Shown: in pieces, positions 1-6,001 of the stretch
How positions within the stretch are numbered: the stretch's first letter is position 1
Layout: each line of letters opens with the position of its first letter
Origin: Eubacterium sp.
GTDB taxonomy: Bacteria; Bacillota; Clostridia; Lachnospirales; Lachnospiraceae
Direction of reading: 5' to 3'
DNA: 6,275 bases
NCBI GenBank assembly: GCA_017616955.1
Contig: JAFZXD010000303.1
Span: 1-6,275, forward strand
The notes under the pieces: generated by a model
Database searches by the model: none
Seen by the model: the letters and a program-made list of their open reading frames with translations, nothing else
Told to the model about the DNA's origin: nothing
Made by a program: the position numbers and the translations under genes

Positions 1-68
1 ATATTATACTTTTATGAACTTGATACATAATATATCTACAATTATTTAAATGGAGATTATGCAAATGG

Positions 69-106
69 AAAAAGATGGCAGAAGAGTGTCACCTCAACTG
101 CCATCT
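69..106 (-). terminator. Intrinsic terminator after the AICAR transformylase gene
   Basis: On the minus strand a 9-bp perfect stem (AGATGGCAG paired with CTGCCATCT, plus-strand positions 98-106 and 73-81) encloses a loop in which GAG and CTC can form three more pairs around GTGACA. The 3' arm runs directly into a run of five U residues (69-73). It begins 23 bases after the stop codon of the AICAR transformylase gene. The plus strand has no T-run after the stem, so it should work in one direction only. It marks the end of the cyclophilin-AICAR transformylase unit. Confidence 0.9.
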
Positions 107-128
107 ATGACTACATATAGTATATATC

Positions 129-1307
129 TTAGTGATGGAACAGACGGATTCCTGTAAACGCCATAGCTATTCCATACTTGTTACATGTTTCGATAACATT
201 ATCATCTCTTACAGAACCACCCGGCTGAGCGATATACTCTACACCACTTCTGTGAGCTCTCTCAACATTATCACCAAATGGGAAGAATGCATCTGAACCA
301 AGAGCAACACCTGTATTCTTAGCAAGCCAAGCTTTTCTCTCTTCTCTTGTGAATACTGCAGGCTTCTCTGTGAAGTACTTCTGCCACTCGCCCTCACCGA
401 TTACATCTTCATAGTCATCACTGATGTAGACATCGATTGTATTGTCTCTGTCAGCTCTTCTGATATCAGCCTTAAAAGGAAGGTTAAGAACCTGTGGAGA
501 CTGTCTCAGGAACCACTTATCAGCCTTCTCACCGGCAAGTCTTGTACAGTGAATACGTGACTGCTGTCCGGCACCGATTCCGATAGCTGCACCGTTCTTT
601 ACATAGCAAACTGAATTAGACTGTGTATACTTAAGAGTGATCATTGAGATAGCAAGATCGATCTTAGCTGACTCAGGAATCTCCTTAGCGTCTGTAACGA
701 CATTTGAGAAAAAATCATCATCGATTACGAGCTCATTTCTTCCCTGCTCAAATGTAACACCATACACATCCTTTGTCTCAAGTGGTGCAGGTACATAATC
801 AGGATCGATCTGAATCACACAATAATTTCCGTTCTTTTTAGCCTTAAGAATCTCAAGAGCCTCATCTGTATATCCCGGAGCAACGATTCCGTCTGATACT
901 TCTCTCTTAATAAGCTTAGCTGTATCAGCATCACATATATCTGAAAGAGAAATGAAATCTCCGAATGAAGACATTCTGTCAGCTCCTCTGGCACGAGCAT
1001 AAGCTGATGCAAGAGCACTGAGTTCACCCATATCATCTACCCAGTATATCTTCTTCTCGATATCTGTAAGAGGAAGACCTACTGCAGCACCTGCAGGAGA
1101 TACATGTTTGAAAGATGTAGCAGCAGGAAGACCTGTAGCCTTCTTGAGCTCCTTAACAAGCTGATAACCGTTAAATGCATCCAGAAGATTAATATATCCC
1201 GGCTTTCCGTTTACTACTGTAAATGGAAGGTCGCTTCCGTCCTTCATAAATACTTTAGAAGGCTTCTGGTTTGGGTTACATCCATACTTTAATTCTAATT
1301 CATTCAT
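129..1307 (-). CDS. purH: Phosphoribosylaminoimidazolecarboxamide (AICAR) formyltransferase, single-domain PurH type
   Basis: Cytoplasmic enzyme of de novo purine synthesis that moves a formyl group from 10-formyltetrahydrofolate to AICAR, giving FAICAR. The 392-residue product matches only the transformylase part of bifunctional PurH, which is usually 510-530 residues. Visible family motifs are YGCNPNQ (8-14, the YGxNPHQ motif), SFKHVSPAG (65-73) with the catalytic Lys67-His68 pair, GIGAGQQSR (243-251), and the C-terminal block starting GSDAFFPFGD (337-346), with QPGGSVRD (361-368) and AFTGIR (383-388) near the end. The N-terminal MGS-like IMP cyclohydrolase domain is absent: the protein starts right at the YGxNP motif, and the ATG has AAGGAG (1319-1324) 11 bases upstream. 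This is therefore a natural single-domain form rather than a truncation. IMP cyclohydrolase must be encoded elsewhere. It lies 55 bases downstream of the cyclophilin gene and ends at an intrinsic terminator. The symbol purH is used for the transformylase activity only. Confidence 0.93.
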   Translation of the reverse strand: MNELELKYGCNPNQKPSKVFMKDGSDLPFTVVNGKPGYINLLDAFNGYQLVKELKKATGLPAATSFKHVSPAGAAVGLPLTDIEKKIYWVDDMGELSALASAYARARGADRMSSFGDFISLSDICDADTAKLIKREVSDGIVAPGYTDEALEILKAKKNGNYCVIQIDPDYVPAPLETKDVYGVTFEQGRNELVIDDDFFSNVVTDAKEIPESAKIDLAISMITLKYTQSNSVCYVKNGAAIGIGAGQQSRIHCTRLAGEKADKWFLRQSPQVLNLPFKADIRRADRDNTIDVYISDDYEDVIGEGEWQKYFTEKPAVFTREERKAWLAKNTGVALGSDAFFPFGDNVERAHRSGVEYIAQPGGSVRDDNVIETCNKYGIAMAFTGIRLFHH

Positions 1308-1342
1308 TCTTGATTTCTCTCCTTATCCTTATCATATATTAA

Positions 1343-1359
1343 GATTCTTACGAAGAATC
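1343..1359 (-). other. Small perfect hairpin between cyclophilin and AICAR transformylase genes
   Basis: GATTCTT (1343-1349) and AAGAATC (1353-1359) form a 7-bp perfect stem with a 3-base loop, starting 3 bases after the cyclophilin stop codon. No U-run follows on either strand; on the minus strand the next bases are TTAATATATG. It is AT-rich and so weak as a terminator. More likely it protects or processes the transcript, or causes partial attenuation before the downstream gene. The stem is seen directly; its role is inference. Confidence 0.5.
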
Positions 1360-1362
1360 ACC

Positions 1363-1881
1363 TTAGCACTTTTCAGGTTCCGGATAGTCAACACCCTGTG
1401 TATCAACAGTTACAGTCTTCATAACCTGAGGCTCAACAGGCTTATCAGCCCATCCTGTTTTTGTAGTAGCGATTCTATCAACTACATCCTGTCCTTCGAT
1501 AACCTTACCAAATGCAGCATACTCTCCATCAAGATGAGGAGAAGTCTCATGCATGATAAAGAACTGAGATCCTGCACTGTCAGGCATCATAGAACGTGCC
1601 ATAGAAAGTACACCGGTTTCATGCTTCAGATCATTCTTAAATCCATTAGAAGCAAACTCACCCTTGATAGAATATCCCGGTCCACCGGTTCCTCTTCCAT
1701 CAGGATCACCACCCTGAATCATAAATCCCGGAATAACACGGTGGAATATAACACCATCATAAAATCCCTTCTTAACAAGTGATATAAAGTTATTAACAGT
1801 ATTCGGAGCAATCTCCGGATAAAGCTCAGCTTTAATCACTCCACCATCTTCCATCGTAATTGTAACTACTGGATTTGCCAT
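1363..1881 (-). CDS. Cyclophilin-type peptidyl-prolyl cis-trans isomerase
   Basis: Catalyses cis-trans isomerisation of peptide bonds before proline, helping protein folding. The 172-residue product is one complete cyclophilin domain, of normal size for a cytoplasmic bacterial form, with no signal peptide or membrane segment. The active-site block FHRVIPGFMIQGGD (46-59) contains the catalytic Arg48 and pocket residues Phe53, Met54 and Gln56. GVLSMAR (90-96), GSQFFI (104-109, with Gln106 and Phe108) and HLDGEYAAFGKV (116-127) follow in the usual order. The positions of human CypA Trp121 and His126 are His116 and Tyr121, a replacement I recall as usual in bacterial members. The C-terminus ends in Glu-Lys-Cys. 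AGGAGA lies about 10 bases before the ATG, and a likely promoter sits at 1916-1945. It is followed after 55 bases by the AICAR transformylase gene, probably on the same transcript. No functional link between the two is evident. Confidence 0.95.
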   Translation of the reverse strand: MANPVVTITMEDGGVIKAELYPEIAPNTVNNFISLVKKGFYDGVIFHRVIPGFMIQGGDPDGRGTGGPGYSIKGEFASNGFKNDLKHETGVLSMARSMMPDSAGSQFFIMHETSPHLDGEYAAFGKVIEGQDVVDRIATTKTGWADKPVEPQVMKTVTVDTQGVDYPEPEKC

Positions 1882-1915
1882 CTCAACTTATCTCCTCTCA
1901 ATTTCATTTTTTCAA

Positions 1916-1945
1916 ATTATATATTTATACTTTATAACTCGCCAA
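1916..1945 (-). promoter_or_regulatory. Candidate sigma-A type promoter for the cyclophilin-AICAR transformylase unit
   Basis: On the minus strand TTGGCG (1940-1945, 4 of 6 matches to TTGACA) is followed after 18 bases by TATAAT (1916-1921, perfect). The predicted start near 1909 leaves a leader of roughly 28 bases containing the AGGAGA ribosome binding site. The -35 box lies at the edge of the GC-rich structured element, overlapping its terminal stem. The very high AT content makes chance -10 matches easy, so confidence is moderate. Confidence 0.45.
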
Positions 1946-2102
1946 TCTACTCACCTAACACGCGAGCAAGTAAGCCTAAAGCGCTGAGCAAAAGTATGTA
2001 TGTGAGACCATAAGGGTCGCGGTGCTTAGCGATTCACGAGTCGAAGACGACGTGAGAGCTTAGCATCTGCTAGGGGCCCCGCACCGTACGCGAGTAGAGT
2101 TG
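1943..2102. repeat. GC-rich intergenic element with complementary ends and several nested stems
   Basis: This fills most of the 244-base gap between two genes and encodes no plausible protein. Its ends pair: CAA plus TCTACTC (1943-1952) with GAGTAGA, a bulged G, then TTG (2092-2102). Inside are CGGTGC (2020-2025) with GCACCG (2081-2086); TCACG (2034-2038) with CGTGA (2051-2055), extended by TCG/CGA around an AAGA loop; CTTAGC (2059-2064) with GCTAGG (2069-2074) around ATCT; GACC/GGTC (2006-2018); and CGCTGAGC (1982-1989) with GCTTAGCG (2024-2031). GCTTAGC occurs twice, at 2024-2030 and 2058-2064. By hand count 72 of 130 bases at 1961-2090 are G or C, against 5 of 40 at 1901-1940. It could be a dispersed palindromic repeat, a MITE-like remnant or a structured RNA. 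No target-site duplication is evident. The stems are seen; the identity is not known. Confidence 0.6.
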
Positions 2103-2127
2103 AGAAAGGCATATATACTGCCTCTCT
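2103..2127 (-). terminator. Hairpin overlapping the stop codon of the 905-residue gene; weak terminator candidate
   Basis: On the minus strand AGAGAGGCA and TGCCTTTCT form a 9-bp stem with one G-U pair around the 7-base loop GTATATA. The stem begins inside the TAG stop codon (2126-2128). In the plus direction the G-U pair becomes an A-C mismatch, so the structure fits the minus-strand transcript better. The 3' arm includes UUU, but the bases that follow (CAACTCTAC) are not a U-run. It is therefore a poor intrinsic terminator and may be a 3'-end stabiliser or a leaky stop. Confidence 0.4.
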
Positions 2128-4843
2128 ACTTCACATACGTGTAAAACTCATTTCCATTTTCATTTACACTCATCTGGAACTGATATCTCAGCTCCTTTAT
2201 TTCTTTATCCTCAATCGGATCATAGTATCTGATAAAATCATCGTTGTAACTTACAACAAGTACATAACGATTACCCTTCTTTGCCGCAAATGGCATTCCG
2301 TCACTCAGATATCCTATAGCCGTTTCCAGCTTAACTCCGGAGATATTCATTCCCTTTACATCATTGGAATACATAGCAAAGCTTCCTTCCCAGTCATTCT
2401 TTGCTCTTATCTCATCGTAGTCGCCCTGAATTCCGGCAGCCAGCATACACATATAGTTACATGCTGCAAATGTATCCGCTTCATTATCAACTGATTTGTA
2501 CGGGAACTTTCCTGCAACTGTCAGGTATGGTCTCATCTGTTTTACCCTATAGAGTATGCTTCCATCCATCGCAGCTACATAGCCCTTATTCTCGTATACA
2601 TTTCTTATAGCTTTTCCGATACTATACTCGTAACCGGTAAGTCCTGACGGTTCATATAAGTAGATTAGGTCATCATCTATCTCTGATTTAAGACTGATAT
2701 CTATATCACTTGTCGCAGACGAAACCTTGGTAAATATTTCTTCATTTCCCTGACGGATATATATAGACGATGGGAACTTCAGATAGAGCTCCTGATTTCC
2801 CTTATCGTTCTTCGAAACCACTGTTTTCATGGTATCGCTGTTATCCTTAGGTTTATAAGAGATATAATCGCTCTTAGCTTCCTTTAATTCTCCGGATTCT
2901 TTATCCTTAGATACTCTCTTAAGATAGATGTTTTTCTCGTCAAATGTAATCTCAGATATAAGAACACCCTTCTTTTCATATGTCTTGAGGACACTTCCCT
3001 TTCTATCAACTATGTTAAGCTGATCATACAGGAATTTCGGTGTTCCATCTGCGTCTTTGCCGATGTTTGCATCTACAACTGTACCGTATATGATATTTTC
3101 TCCTACAAAATTGAGAAGACGAAGTTTGTGACCATCTCTCTTGATAACCGTTTCCTTACCTGATTCAAAATCATGAATCGTAAGTTCCGTTACTTGTGTC
3201 TGATCAATATTATTCGGATATGCTATAACCTTCATATCATCCGAAACCAGAATCTGACCTGCGGTAACATTCTCAACCATAGTCTCCGTCTGTCCGGAGA
3301 ATACATCTATTCCATATATCCTATTACCTATCATACAGTAAAATGTTCTGTTAGGCTTATCATAATAGCACATCTTACCTACTGATAGCTTCATAGTCTC
3401 ATAATACATATCAGAATCTATGAACAATACTTCCTTGAGCGTAGCTTCTTTAATATTATATTCATAAAGAACGATTCCGTTCGATCCTTCACGAGGTCCT
3501 TCATTTATTCTTCCATACACTACAAAATTCAGAATCTCATCATCCATATTCAGAAGAGTTATTCCATATCCCTCCTGCGGAGTTCTTTCATCCTCTGCTT
3601 CATCTGTAGATGTACCGTAAACACTTGAATAAATGTTGTCGGAGTTATTATATAACCATAAGCTGTTATCAGCAACAAATGCAATCTTATGCATTTTTTT
3701 ATTTGTCAGATACTGTGGATTTCTGTCAGCAGACATTCCCAGACATACACTGTTGTAAACTGAACTTACAGAGTCTCCGGTAAAGTCCTGGCTAACATAT
3801 CTTCTATAGTCATGGACCTTGATAGATGCAGAGCCGTTGTCGTATTCCATGTTGAAATACTCAGCTATCGCATAAGTTGTGCCGATACCGCCATCTACAG
3901 ATATAGCTTTATATCTAAGCTCTATCAGCGCACTGTCTTCAGTAACTTCTCTGACTTTCGGAACCGGATCATTGAATCTCTCTATCCTGATCCCACTGAA
4001 TGTTGCATCCTCAAAAGATGAATTCAGTGTTACATATCCGGGATTACCGTTCGATGTGACATCACTGGCCGTAGAAGCATTATATATAGAACTCGAAGCA
4101 TCCGCACTACCGAATACTCTTCTTATATCAGCTTCTTTAAATCCAACCATAGCATCCGTACTTGATGCCGTTATCTTATCGCTTTCATCACCCTGTTTAG
4201 CCTTGTTCTTAAGATCAGCCACATCTCCCGATACGTTAAATGTAGTTACGGCATCGGTACTGCTGGCCTGCGTATTTGCAATTCTGTTTTCTTCATAAAT
4301 AGCATTTGAAAAATCCTTGGCAAAACTAAGAAAATCCGGTAATTTGTTTTTTTCAAGTCTGACAACTCTTGAATAATAAGAGATAGTTTCTGAATCAGAT
4401 ATAACCTTTACAACAAGGCTGTATTCTGTTCCAAGAGTCAGATCCATTCTGAAAGCAGCTGAATAATGATTATAGTCACCATCCCTCTTTACAAATCTGA
4501 AATCTCCCTCTTCTATCAGATTATCTCCTCTGAAACTTCTGAGTTCATACTTGATATCCGCATCATTATCAACCAAGTCTGACAGCATGATATTTACAGT
4601 CTTCTCGGAATCGATCGGAACTATAGAGTCTCTGTAAAGACTTGTGTCTATCGTTCTCTTATAACCGAGCATACTGTTTATCTTCTCATTATCATAAACA
4701 AGATAAGCTTTTGCCATAGTAGGGTTATAACCCTCTACAGCTCGTTTATTCCTCTGACGATTCTGTATAAAATTAAATGATAGAGCCGCTCCTATAAATA
4801 CTATTATAAATAGGAGCGACCCAAATATGGTACGTTTAAACAT
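2126..4843 (-). CDS. Uncharacterised membrane-anchored protein with propeller-like middle and degenerate C39/papain-like C-terminus
   Basis: I do not recognise this 905-residue protein as a named family. Residues 7-25 form one hydrophobic segment after Lys3-Arg4, with no lipobox cysteine, so it is probably an uncleaved anchor with about 870 residues outside the membrane. Basic residues on both sides (Arg29, Arg31, Lys33, Arg34) make topology less certain. Residues about 86-166 look like a beta-sandwich. Residues 185-265 are a Ser/Thr/Asp-rich linker with ASSTDA at 193-198 and 226-231. From about 375 to 700, repeated short beta-rich units such as NRIYGIDVFSGQTE suggest a propeller. The last 120 residues resemble a C39-like cysteine-peptidase fold: AACNYMCMLA with Cys795, then GMPFAAKKGNRYVLVVSYND and YYDP, but Arg859 sits where His is expected, suggesting no protease activity. 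The start is fixed by an in-frame TAA two codons upstream; the ribosome binding site is weak (AGGT, about 9 bases away). It follows pfkA by 54 bases and is probably co-transcribed with it. Confidence 0.85.
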   Translation of the reverse strand: MFKRTIFGSLLFIIVFIGAALSFNFIQNRQRNKRAVEGYNPTMAKAYLVYDNEKINSMLGYKRTIDTSLYRDSIVPIDSEKTVNIMLSDLVDNDADIKYELRSFRGDNLIEEGDFRFVKRDGDYNHYSAAFRMDLTLGTEYSLVVKVISDSETISYYSRVVRLEKNKLPDFLSFAKDFSNAIYEENRIANTQASSTDAVTTFNVSGDVADLKNKAKQGDESDKITASSTDAMVGFKEADIRRVFGSADASSSIYNASTASDVTSNGNPGYVTLNSSFEDATFSGIRIERFNDPVPKVREVTEDSALIELRYKAISVDGGIGTTYAIAEYFNMEYDNGSASIKVHDYRRYVSQDFTGDSVSSVYNSVCLGMSADRNPQYLTNKKMHKIAFVADNSLWLYNNSDNIYSSVYGTSTDEAEDERTPQEGYGITLLNMDDEILNFVVYGRINEGPREGSNGIVLYEYNIKEATLKEVLFIDSDMYYETMKLSVGKMCYYDKPNRTFYCMIGNRIYGIDVFSGQTETMVENVTAGQILVSDDMKVIAYPNNIDQTQVTELTIHDFESGKETVIKRDGHKLRLLNFVGENIIYGTVVDANIGKDADGTPKFLYDQLNIVDRKGSVLKTYEKKGVLISEITFDEKNIYLKRVSKDKESGELKEAKSDYISYKPKDNSDTMKTVVSKNDKGNQELYLKFPSSIYIRQGNEEIFTKVSSATSDIDISLKSEIDDDLIYLYEPSGLTGYEYSIGKAIRNVYENKGYVAAMDGSILYRVKQMRPYLTVAGKFPYKSVDNEADTFAACNYMCMLAAGIQGDYDEIRAKNDWEGSFAMYSNDVKGMNISGVKLETAIGYLSDGMPFAAKKGNRYVLVVSYNDDFIRYYDPIEDKEIKELRYQFQMSVNENGNEFYTYVK

Positions 4844-4897
4844 TAACCATTACCTGTCTAGCGCATTTTTCCGGATAACGCACCTGCCTTCCGTGGC

Positions 4898-5977
4898 TTA
4901 ATCACCAAAGCTTATACCCAGTGTTTTCGCCTCCAGAACAAGCTGATCCTCCGGATCAACATACTTAAGCTTTCCTGCGGATTCTTCCATAGGAATAGCT
5001 GTTACCTCATTGTTCTTAAATATTACAAGCTTTCCGTAATCTTTGGCTTTGATCATCTCTGCAGCCTTTGCTCCGAAACGACTTGATATAACTCTGTCAT
5101 ATGCATCAGGATTTCCACCTCTCTGGGTATGACCCGGAAGTGCAACTCTGACATCTGCCGTATCCTTATATTTTTCTCTAAGAATATCAGCTATCTCATA
5201 AGCGATTGATGGATAAGGTCTCTCTGCTATCTTCTGCTTTCTTTCCTTCTTCGGAAGCTTAGCTAGTTCCTTTGATATGGCACCTTCAGCAACAACCATT
5301 ATGATAAAGTTCTTGCCCATCTTTCTACGCTTTTCTATGGTCTTATATACCTTCTTCATATCATAAGGAATCTCCGGAAGAAGGATGACATCGGCACCGC
5401 CGGCTACACCTGCATAAAGTGTTATCCAGACAACCTTATGTCCCATAGTCTCTATAACGAATATACGGCTGTGTGATTCGGCAGTTGTATAAATGCAGTC
5501 GATAGCGTGAGTTGCAACATCAACAGCACTCTGAAATCCAAATGTCATATCAGTTCCGTATATATCATTGTCAATTGTTTTAGGAAGTCCTATAACATTA
5601 AGTCCTTCCTGTGAAAGTCTGTATGCGGTTTTCTGAGAACCGTTACCACCAAGTACTACCAGACAATCAAGATTCAGATCCTTGTATGTCTTCTTCATAG
5701 CAGGTACCTTCTCGATTCCATCCTCGGTAGGTGTATCCAGATATTTAAAAGGGACACGAGAAGTTCCCAGAATAGTACCACCTTTTCCAAGAATTCCCGA
5801 GAATTCCATCGGCTTCATCTTTTTGTAATTGCCGTAGATAAGTCCCTTATAACCATCAAGGAAACCATATATCTCTACATCTCCAAAGAGATTCTCCAGT
5901 CCCTTAACAACACCTCTCATAGTAGGATTAAGAGCCTGACAATCACCGCCACTGGTTAAAATTCCAATCTTCTTCAT
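4898..5977 (-). CDS. pfkA: 6-phosphofructokinase, PfkA superfamily (GGNGS / PKTIDND variant)
   Basis: Cytoplasmic glycolytic enzyme that phosphorylates fructose 6-phosphate to fructose 1,6-bisphosphate. At 359 residues it is longer than E. coli PfkA (320). Motifs in order are SGGD (9-12), GTSR (71-74), GGNGS (110-114), PKTIDND (132-138) with catalytic base Asp136, ETMGH (176-180), AGGADVILLPE (192-202), EG (231-232) and PGHTQRGGNPDAYDR (281-295) for sugar phosphate binding. Gly113, at the E. coli Gly104 position, points to ATP rather than pyrophosphate as donor. Lys133, where E. coli has Gly124, is shared by pyrophosphate enzymes and some ATP enzymes, so the donor is likely but not certainly ATP. 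Asn112 replaces the Asp of the usual GGDGS motif. A basic insertion at about 236-253 (KELAKLPKKERKQK) adds to the length. It has a near-perfect AAAGGAGG (5987-5994) 9 bases before the ATG and starts 24 bases after recR, which implies one transcript. Confidence 0.95.
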   Translation of the reverse strand: MKKIGILTSGGDCQALNPTMRGVVKGLENLFGDVEIYGFLDGYKGLIYGNYKKMKPMEFSGILGKGGTILGTSRVPFKYLDTPTEDGIEKVPAMKKTYKDLNLDCLVVLGGNGSQKTAYRLSQEGLNVIGLPKTIDNDIYGTDMTFGFQSAVDVATHAIDCIYTTAESHSRIFVIETMGHKVVWITLYAGVAGGADVILLPEIPYDMKKVYKTIEKRRKMGKNFIIMVVAEGAISKELAKLPKKERKQKIAERPYPSIAYEIADILREKYKDTADVRVALPGHTQRGGNPDAYDRVISSRFGAKAAEMIKAKDYGKLVIFKNNEVTAIPMEESAGKLKYVDPEDQLVLEAKTLGISFGD

Positions 5978-5986
5978 GTTTGTACC

Positions 5987-5994
5987 CCTCCTTT
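5987..5994 (-). promoter_or_regulatory. Strong Shine-Dalgarno of pfkA in the recR-pfkA gap
   Basis: AAAGGAGG on the minus strand, 9 bases upstream of the pfkA ATG, is the strongest ribosome binding site in the window and fixes the pfkA start. It lies in a 24-base gap after the recR stop, leaving no room for a separate promoter there, so pfkA must be read from recR or from further upstream. Confidence 0.85.
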
Positions 5995-6001
5995 AATCTT
6001 T

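Noticed and set aside
1..68. AT-rich left edge as a promoter for a further minus-strand gene (TATAAT complement at 3-8).
   Set aside because: No -35 box at a proper distance and no gene visible inside the window to assign it to.
59..157. Short plus-strand reading frame of 32 codons after a TGGAG-like site.
   Set aside because: It crosses the intrinsic terminator and runs into the 3' end of the AICAR transformylase gene. The product resembles nothing and the composition is not protein-like.
1308..1362. A TATGAT -10-like hexamer between the cyclophilin and AICAR transformylase genes.
   Set aside because: No -35 box resembling TTGACA lies at 16-18 bases. The short gap and shared strand fit co-transcription better.
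2073..2080. GGGGCCCC palindrome as an operator.
   Set aside because: It is short, without a half-site spacing or second copy, and is better explained as part of the folded element.
1943..2102. The structured element as a riboswitch or leader of the cyclophilin gene.
   Set aside because: The likely promoter lies downstream of the element in the direction of transcription, so the element would not be in the leader. No known riboswitch core is recognisable.
1943..2102. The structured element as a tRNA or rRNA fragment.
   Set aside because: No T-arm GGTTCGAATCC-like motif, no cloverleaf spacing, and no familiar rRNA segment.
3879..4298. Plus-strand open frame of 139 codons opposite the 905-residue gene.
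   Set aside because: It is antisense to a long, well-formed gene and its Ser/Leu-rich product mirrors the Ser/Asp-rich linker on the other strand. No convincing ribosome binding site or family motif.
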